Below, piece by piece: positions 59,873 through 64,000 of a DNA stretch of 64,000 nucleotides. The DNA is taken from assembly GCA_947625655.1 (NCBI GenBank), contig CANQPD010000012.1, positions 19,963 through 83,962 on the forward strand, in the 5' to 3' direction. The translations under genes were made by a program, and so were the position numbers. This stretch comes from an uncultured Dysosmobacter sp. (GTDB lineage Bacteria > Bacillota > Clostridia > Oscillospirales > Oscillospiraceae). Each line of letters begins with the position of its first letter. The first letter of the stretch is position 1. The notes under the pieces are model-generated. The model saw only the letters and a list, made by a program, of their open reading frames with translations, did not search any database and was not told the origin of the DNA.

Positions 59873-61179
59873 TGAGTAGTAACCTTGCCCCAAATGTCAC
59901 AATCATCCAGCCTATCCAAGAACTTGTCGCACAAGAACTAAACCTCACTCCAGCCAAACTCCGCGTTGCCGCCTACGCCCGTGTCTCCACGGAACAGGAT
60001 GAGCAACAGTCTAGTTACGAAGCACAGGTACGATATTACACGAATTATATCCAAAACCACGATGGCTGGGAGTTTGTTGAAGTATTTGCGGATGAAGGCA
60101 TTACCGGCACTAATACGAAAAAGCGAGAAGGCTTTAACCGGATGGTTTCGCAAGCCTTAAACGGCGAAATAGACCTAATCCTCACTAAATCCATCTCCCG
60201 CTTCGCCCGGAACACCGTGGACACGCTCCAAACTGTCCGTGAATTCAAAGCCGCTGGTGTGGAAGTGATTTTCGAGAAAGAGAATATTCACACCTTTGAT
60301 CCCAAATGCGAAGTGTTACTTACCATTATGAGTTCACTGGCCCAAGAGGAAAGCCGCTCTATTAGTGAGAACGTCCGCTGGGGTAAAGAAAAGAGTATGC
60401 GGGATGGCACAGTTTATATGCCCTATGGTCACTTTATGGGCTACCGCAAAGGCGAAGACGGTAGACCGGAAATCGTGGAAGAGGAAGCGGAAATTATCCG
60501 CAAAATCTATGACGATTTTCTGTCTGGCAAGTCTATCTCCCAAATTGCCAAGTCGCTCACAGACGAGAAAATTACCACTCCTGGCGGCAAGCAAAAATGG
60601 AGTATCAGTACTGTACGGAGTATTCTCTCTAACGAAAAATACAAGGGAGATGCCATTCTCCAAAAGACCTATACCGAAGATTATCTCACAAAACGGGTAC
60701 GCAAGAATGAGGGAGAAAAGGCCCGCTATATCGTGTCCGGTTCACACGAAGCCATTATAGACCCTGCCACCTACGAGCGCGTCCAGCGCGAATTGTCCCG
60801 CCGACGCAGCGCCCGTCCGAAGAAAGCGGGCATGGATAGCCCCTTCGCCAATCGCCTCGTCTGCGGCGCTTGTGGGGCCTACTATGGCCACAAAGTCTGG
60901 CGGAGCCGTGGAAAAAATAAAAACCGCTACGACGTCTGGTACTGTAACCATCGTTATAGCGGAGACGAAAAATGTGATACGCCAACTGTTCGCGAGGAAG
61001 ACATCCAAGCGGCATTTGTGAAAGCGATGAAACTAAAAGACGGTTTCACGGAAGAACTCTGGCGGGGGTTAGTAGAGCAGGCCACAATTTATGAAGACGG
61101 GCGGATAGAATTCCAACTCACAGACGGGAAAACCGTTTCCCAAAAACTCGAAAAAAGCAGCAAAAGTCGCCTCCCTTAA
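59872..61179 (+). CDS. Serine recombinase 2 of a coupled pair
   Basis: A 435-residue serine recombinase similar in plan to the preceding one but clearly diverged. The catalytic serine is in VAAYARVSTEQDEQQSSYEA; then DEGITGTNTKKREGFNRMVS and TKSISRFARNTVDTLQT. The recombinase domain includes WSISTVRSILSNEKYKGDAI; the zinc ribbon is LVCGACGAYYGHKVW ... WYCNHRY. Pairs of serine recombinases acting together are known from several Firmicutes elements. It ends 200 bases before a tRNA-Leu gene. Confidence 0.93.
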   Translation: MSSNLAPNVTIIQPIQELVAQELNLTPAKLRVAAYARVSTEQDEQQSSYEAQVRYYTNYIQNHDGWEFVEVFADEGITGTNTKKREGFNRMVSQALNGEIDLILTKSISRFARNTVDTLQTVREFKAAGVEVIFEKENIHTFDPKCEVLLTIMSSLAQEESRSISENVRWGKEKSMRDGTVYMPYGHFMGYRKGEDGRPEIVEEEAEIIRKIYDDFLSGKSISQIAKSLTDEKITTPGGKQKWSISTVRSILSNEKYKGDAILQKTYTEDYLTKRVRKNEGEKARYIVSGSHEAIIDPATYERVQRELSRRRSARPKKAGMDSPFANRLVCGACGAYYGHKVWRSRGKNKNRYDVWYCNHRYSGDEKCDTPTVREEDIQAAFVKAMKLKDGFTEELWRGLVEQATIYEDGRIEFQLTDGKTVSQKLEKSSKSRLP

Positions 61180-61305
61180 TTTGCGGATTGCACCAGTTTT
61201 GAAAATGTGCTCCTCGATCTGCGGAAACTGAGGAACAAGGAAATCTGGTGCGAAGGAGCGAACTATAAGCAGTGTGCGCCGGCTGTTCCAGCCCCAAAAC
61301 AAGCG

Positions 61306-61331
61306 AAACTCCCCTAGAAATAGGGGAGTTT
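61306..61331 (-). terminator. Terminator of the tRNA-Leu gene
   Basis: AAACTCCCCTA-GAAA-TAGGGGAGTTT, an 11-bp perfect stem. On the minus strand it follows the tRNA by about 50 bases, with a T-rich stretch after it. Confidence 0.75.
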
Positions 61332-61355
61332 CTGCTTTGGTGATATGGACGCGGT

Positions 61356-61374
61356 GCACTCCACGTCCACGTCA
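61356..61374 (-). repeat. 19-bp inverted repeat, right copy
   Basis: GCACTCCACGTCCACGTCA, inverse of 52321-52339, 5 bases from the end of the tRNA gene. Confidence 0.9.
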
Positions 61375-61379
61375 TTTTG

Positions 61380-61466
61380 TGGTGCCGGTGGTGGGACTCG
61401 AACCCACACGGTATCGCTACCAACGGATTTTGAGTCCGTCACGTCTACCAATTCCATCACACCGGC
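61380..61466 (-). tRNA. tRNA-Leu (anticodon CAA)
   Basis: On the minus strand the sequence begins GCCGGTGTGATGGAATTGG and ends with CCACCGGCACCA. The acceptor stem GCCGGTG/CACCGGC pairs, the anticodon arm ACGGA-CTCAAAA-TCCGT gives CAA, the variable arm is long as expected for leucine (class II), and GGTTCGAGTCC is the T arm. CCA is encoded. The 3' end faces the recombinase pair, a usual place for integration. Confidence 0.96.
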
Positions 61467-61656
61467 GTCTAAACGCTCACTCATTATACAGGATGCAGAC
61501 GAGAATTTCAAGAGGGGATTTGAACCTGCGGGCCAAAAATGAACAGACCGTAAAAAGCGGGGAAAATCGGAAGAAAGTCTACCCAAACAGCGGAAAACGT
61601 GTTATGATACTATGCGTTGAATTATGCGCGTCAGGCGCGGAAGGGGGCGTGAGGAT

Positions 61657-63021
61657 ATGCGGAGGATCTGCCGGGGGCTGCTGCTGGCGGCCATGCTGCT
61701 GGCGGTGCTGGCCCTTTCCGGCTGCAGCATGCCGAAGCTGACCTTTAACCCCCAGGAGCTGTACAGCCTCCCCACGCTGCCGGCAAAGTACACGGAGCTG
61801 AACAAGCTGCTCAGCGCCATTTTGGAAGACGGCGCGGAATATGCCGCGCCCACCGCCGGCACGGATATCCAGCCGGTCCAGCTGGTGGATCTGGACGGCG
61901 ACGGCCGGTCGGAAGCCGTGGCGTTCTTCCGGGATCCCGCGGCGGAAAAGCCTCTGAAAATCTACATTTTCACCGCCGACGGCGACAGCTACCGGCAGAC
62001 CGGGCTGATCGAGGGCAGCGGCACCGCGATCTACAGCATCAACTACCAGGATCTGGACGGCGACGGCCGGCTGGAGCTGGCGGTGGGCTGGAAGGCGGCG
62101 GTGAATCTGCAGGTGCTGGAGGTCTACGCCCTGCGTCCCGCCGGCCCGGAGCTTCTGCTCAGCACCAACTACGTCAAATATACCACCGAGGACCTCAATC
62201 AGGACCAGCGGCAGGAGCTGGTGGTCCTCCGGGCGAACGACGAGGGCGAGAGCATCGCCGACTATTACAGCTGGCAGGAGGACGGGACGCTGGCCCCCCA
62301 GTCCTCCGCCCGGATCTCCGCCACCATGGCGGAGCTGAGCCAGCAGGGACGGGTGACCAAGGGCCTGCTGCGGGGCGAGGTCCCCGCGATCTTCGTCACC
62401 GGCGTGACGGAGCTGTCCCGGGCCATCACCGATATCCTGGCGGTGCGGAACGGAGAGCTGAGCAACATCGTCCTCTCCGAGACCACCGGCGTTTCCGGGG
62501 AGATCGCGCCTTACTGCTCCCTGTATCCCACCGATATCAACGGCGACGGCCTGACGGAGGTCCCGCATCCGACACAGCTGTCCGCCCCCGCCGACGGCGA
62601 GGGGACATACCGCCAGATCGACTGGCTCAGCTATGATGAGGCCGGGACGTGGGAGACCGTCCTGCGGACCTATCACGATCTGGAGGACGGCTGGTATCTC
62701 CAGCTGCCGGAGACGTGGGACGGCCAGATCTATGTGGCCCGCGCCACGGCGCCCAACGAGGCGGCGGTGACCTTCTATGTCAGGAAGAGCGGCGGGGAGA
62801 CGCCGGAGCCCTTCCTGCGGATCACCGCCATCACCGGAGCCAGCCGGGAGGTCAAGGCGGTGCGGGGGAACCGCTTCATCCTCAGCCGCCGGCAGCCGGA
62901 GACCATTTACACGGCGGAGCTGCTGGACGCCAACAGCCGCTGGGCTTACGGCGTGACGGCGGACGAGGTCCGAAGCGCCTTCAGCCTGATCATGCCCGAG
63001 TGGACGGCCGGAGACAAATGA
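61657..63021 (+). CDS. Lipoprotein with FG-GAP/VCBS-like repeats
   Basis: A 454-residue exported lipoprotein. ATG 61657 gives MRRICRGLLLAAMLLAVLAL and the lipobox LSGC (cysteine near residue 25). Two calcium-binding-like repeats, LVDLDGDGRSEAVAFF and YQDLDGDGRLELAVGW, and a third, YPTDINGDGLTEVPHPT, suggest a beta-propeller-like fold. The rest has no named family. It lies 14 to 22 bases before the response regulator gene and probably forms an operon with it. Chromosomal rather than mobile, judging by GC and codon use. Confidence 0.82.
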   Translation: MRRICRGLLLAAMLLAVLALSGCSMPKLTFNPQELYSLPTLPAKYTELNKLLSAILEDGAEYAAPTAGTDIQPVQLVDLDGDGRSEAVAFFRDPAAEKPLKIYIFTADGDSYRQTGLIEGSGTAIYSINYQDLDGDGRLELAVGWKAAVNLQVLEVYALRPAGPELLLSTNYVKYTTEDLNQDQRQELVVLRANDEGESIADYYSWQEDGTLAPQSSARISATMAELSQQGRVTKGLLRGEVPAIFVTGVTELSRAITDILAVRNGELSNIVLSETTGVSGEIAPYCSLYPTDINGDGLTEVPHPTQLSAPADGEGTYRQIDWLSYDEAGTWETVLRTYHDLEDGWYLQLPETWDGQIYVARATAPNEAAVTFYVRKSGGETPEPFLRITAITGASREVKAVRGNRFILSRRQPETIYTAELLDANSRWAYGVTADEVRSAFSLIMPEWTAGDK

Positions 63022-63034
63022 GTTTCAGGAGAGG

Positions 63035-63730
63035 ATGCACACCATGAAAAAAGTATTGGTTTTAGAGGACGAATCCAGTATCCGCAGCTTTATCGTCATC
63101 AACCTGCGCCGGGCCGGCTATGACGTCATCGAGGCTGAGAGCGGCGAGGAGGCCCTGGAAAAGCTGAAAGAGCATCCGGACACCAAGGTGGCGCTGCTGG
63201 ACATCATGCTGCCGGGCATCGACGGCTTTGAGGTCTGCCGCCGCATCCGGGCCACCAACACGAAGATCGGCATTATCATGCTCACCGCCCGCTCCCAGGA
63301 GATGGACAAGGTGACGGGCCTGATGACCGGCGCGGACGACTATGTGACCAAGCCCTTCTCCCCGGCGGAGCTGACCGCCCGGGTGGACGCCCTGTTCCGC
63401 CGCGCCGGCGGGGAGGAGCCCGTCCAGACCGGCGAGATCCGGCAGCCGCCCTTTTTGCTGAACACCCGCAACCGGACGCTGGAGAAAAACGGCCAGCGCA
63501 TCAAGCTGACCCAGGTGGAGTACTCCATCATGCGGGTCTTCATGGAAAACCCGGGAAAGGCCCTGTCCCGGGAGGAGATTTTGGACATGGTGTGGGGCCG
63601 GGACTATTTCGGGGAACTGAAGATCGTGGACGTGAACATCCGCCGCCTGCGGCTGAAGATCGAGGACAATGTGCAGAACCCCGTTTATATCACGACCGTG
63701 TGGGGCTACGGGTACAAGTGGGGCTTTTGA
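63035..63730 (+). CDS. OmpR/PhoB family response regulator
   Basis: A 231-residue regulator. The receiver domain has the acidic pair in VLVLEDESSIRSF, the phosphorylated aspartate in VALLDIMLPGIDGFEV, the threonine in IIMLTARSQEMDKV and the lysine in DDYVTKPFSPAEL. The C-terminal winged helix contains LTQVEYSIMRVFMENPGKAL, then VDVNIRRLRLKIEDN and the end TTVWGYGYKWGF. ATG 63044 (MKKVLVLEDE) may be the true start. The partner kinase should lie to the right of the window. The upstream lipoprotein may be a sensor component. Confidence 0.93.
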   Translation: MHTMKKVLVLEDESSIRSFIVINLRRAGYDVIEAESGEEALEKLKEHPDTKVALLDIMLPGIDGFEVCRRIRATNTKIGIIMLTARSQEMDKVTGLMTGADDYVTKPFSPAELTARVDALFRRAGGEEPVQTGEIRQPPFLLNTRNRTLEKNGQRIKLTQVEYSIMRVFMENPGKALSREEILDMVWGRDYFGELKIVDVNIRRLRLKIEDNVQNPVYITTVWGYGYKWGF

Positions 63731-64000
63731 CCCGGCCTGAGGGCACATTGTCCGGGGCGCCGCGGGGCGGGGCGCGCCGAAAGGCGCGTACAAGCGTTTT
63801 CGCCGCAGGTGAAAACCTTGGCGCAAGGCGGGATTCATTTCCGCCGCACAAGTAAGAAGGAAAGGGCTCCTGCGGAGCGGAGCTCTGTGGGAAATCAATG
63901 TGCAAAATCCGGTGTACATTACCACCGTGTGGGGCTACGGGTACAAGTGGGGCTTTTGACCCGGCCTGAGGGCACATTGTCCGGGGCGCCGCGGGGCGGG
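63667..64000 (+). repeat. Duplicated 3' end of the response regulator
   Basis: The segment at 63667-63771 recurs at 63896-64000 (to the window end), offset 229 bases. Both encode NVQNPVYITTVWGYGYKWGF plus the same downstream GC-rich sequence. The first 35 or so bases of the second copy differ at synonymous positions, while the rest is identical. It looks like a remnant of a related regulator gene partly converted by the first, or an assembly repeat. Confidence 0.8.

Noticed and set aside
52226..61466. A direct-repeat copy of the tRNA-Leu 3' end as left attachment site
   Set aside because: No such copy was found by eye between 49.5 and 58 kb; only inverted repeats were found, so tRNA integration is not claimed.

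Overview
The window looks like the chromosome of a GC-rich gut Clostridia, probably Oscillospiraceae (Flavonifractor, Oscillibacter or Lawsonibacter type). This is inferred from gene content only: a Firmicutes-style conjugative element, SpoVG-like and S-layer-homology (SLH) proteins, and a sirtuin/macrodomain pair. The window is a stack of insertions rather than one continuous ancestral segment.

Layout. (1) 1 to about 32.3 kb is most of an integrative conjugative element (ICE); its left end lies outside the window. It holds an SLH cargo gene (partial), accessory genes (DUF7768-like, DUF6674-like, ArdA), a transfer operon (PcfB-like, VirD4, Maff2, VirB6-like, PrgI, VirB4, NlpC/P60, DUF4315, DUF4366) with three DNA methyltransferases and a SpoVG-like gene inside it, a relaxase with a MobC-like partner, a tyrosine recombinase next to an apparently invertible promoter, two secreted surface proteins, a sigma-like factor and a large serine integrase at the right end. 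(2) 32.3-36.6 kb is an AT-richer type I restriction-modification segment (HsdM remainder, HsdS, an ATPase). The ICE seems to sit inside hsdM, and this segment in turn breaks a flavin/ferredoxin gene. (3) 36.6-47.9 kb is GC-rich chromosome: a Zn-macrodomain/SirTM pair, a small redox operon, and a FadR-type regulator with an IlvD/Edd dehydratase and a TRAP transporter whose binding-protein gene is cut. (4) 47.9-61.4 kb is a second accessory zone: a 5'-truncated SLH protein, an intact IS66 element with an 8-bp target duplication, an RloC/PrrC-like ATPase, a foreign-looking surface protein and two coupled serine recombinases, ending next to a tRNA-Leu. (5) 61.4-64 kb is chromosome again: a lipoprotein and an OmpR-family response regulator.

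The most unusual signal is a short palindrome, GGGACA-AAG-TGTCCC with matching CTTT/AAAG arms, found 15 times and only inside the ICE (about one per 2 kb, irregularly spaced). Copies act as likely terminators, precede two near-identical promoters, and lie within coding sequences, where the three plus-orientation copies are all read as LGQSVPK. A second candidate system is a DNA switch: 20-bp inverted repeats flank a 207-bp segment carrying a good promoter, between a tyrosine recombinase gene and two secreted protein genes, suggesting on/off control of surface proteins carried by the ICE.

Several ICE genes (PcfB-like, VirD4, relaxase, MT-A70) lack ATG/GTG/TTG where homology and the ribosome binding site place the start; CTG or ACG appears to be used for three of them.
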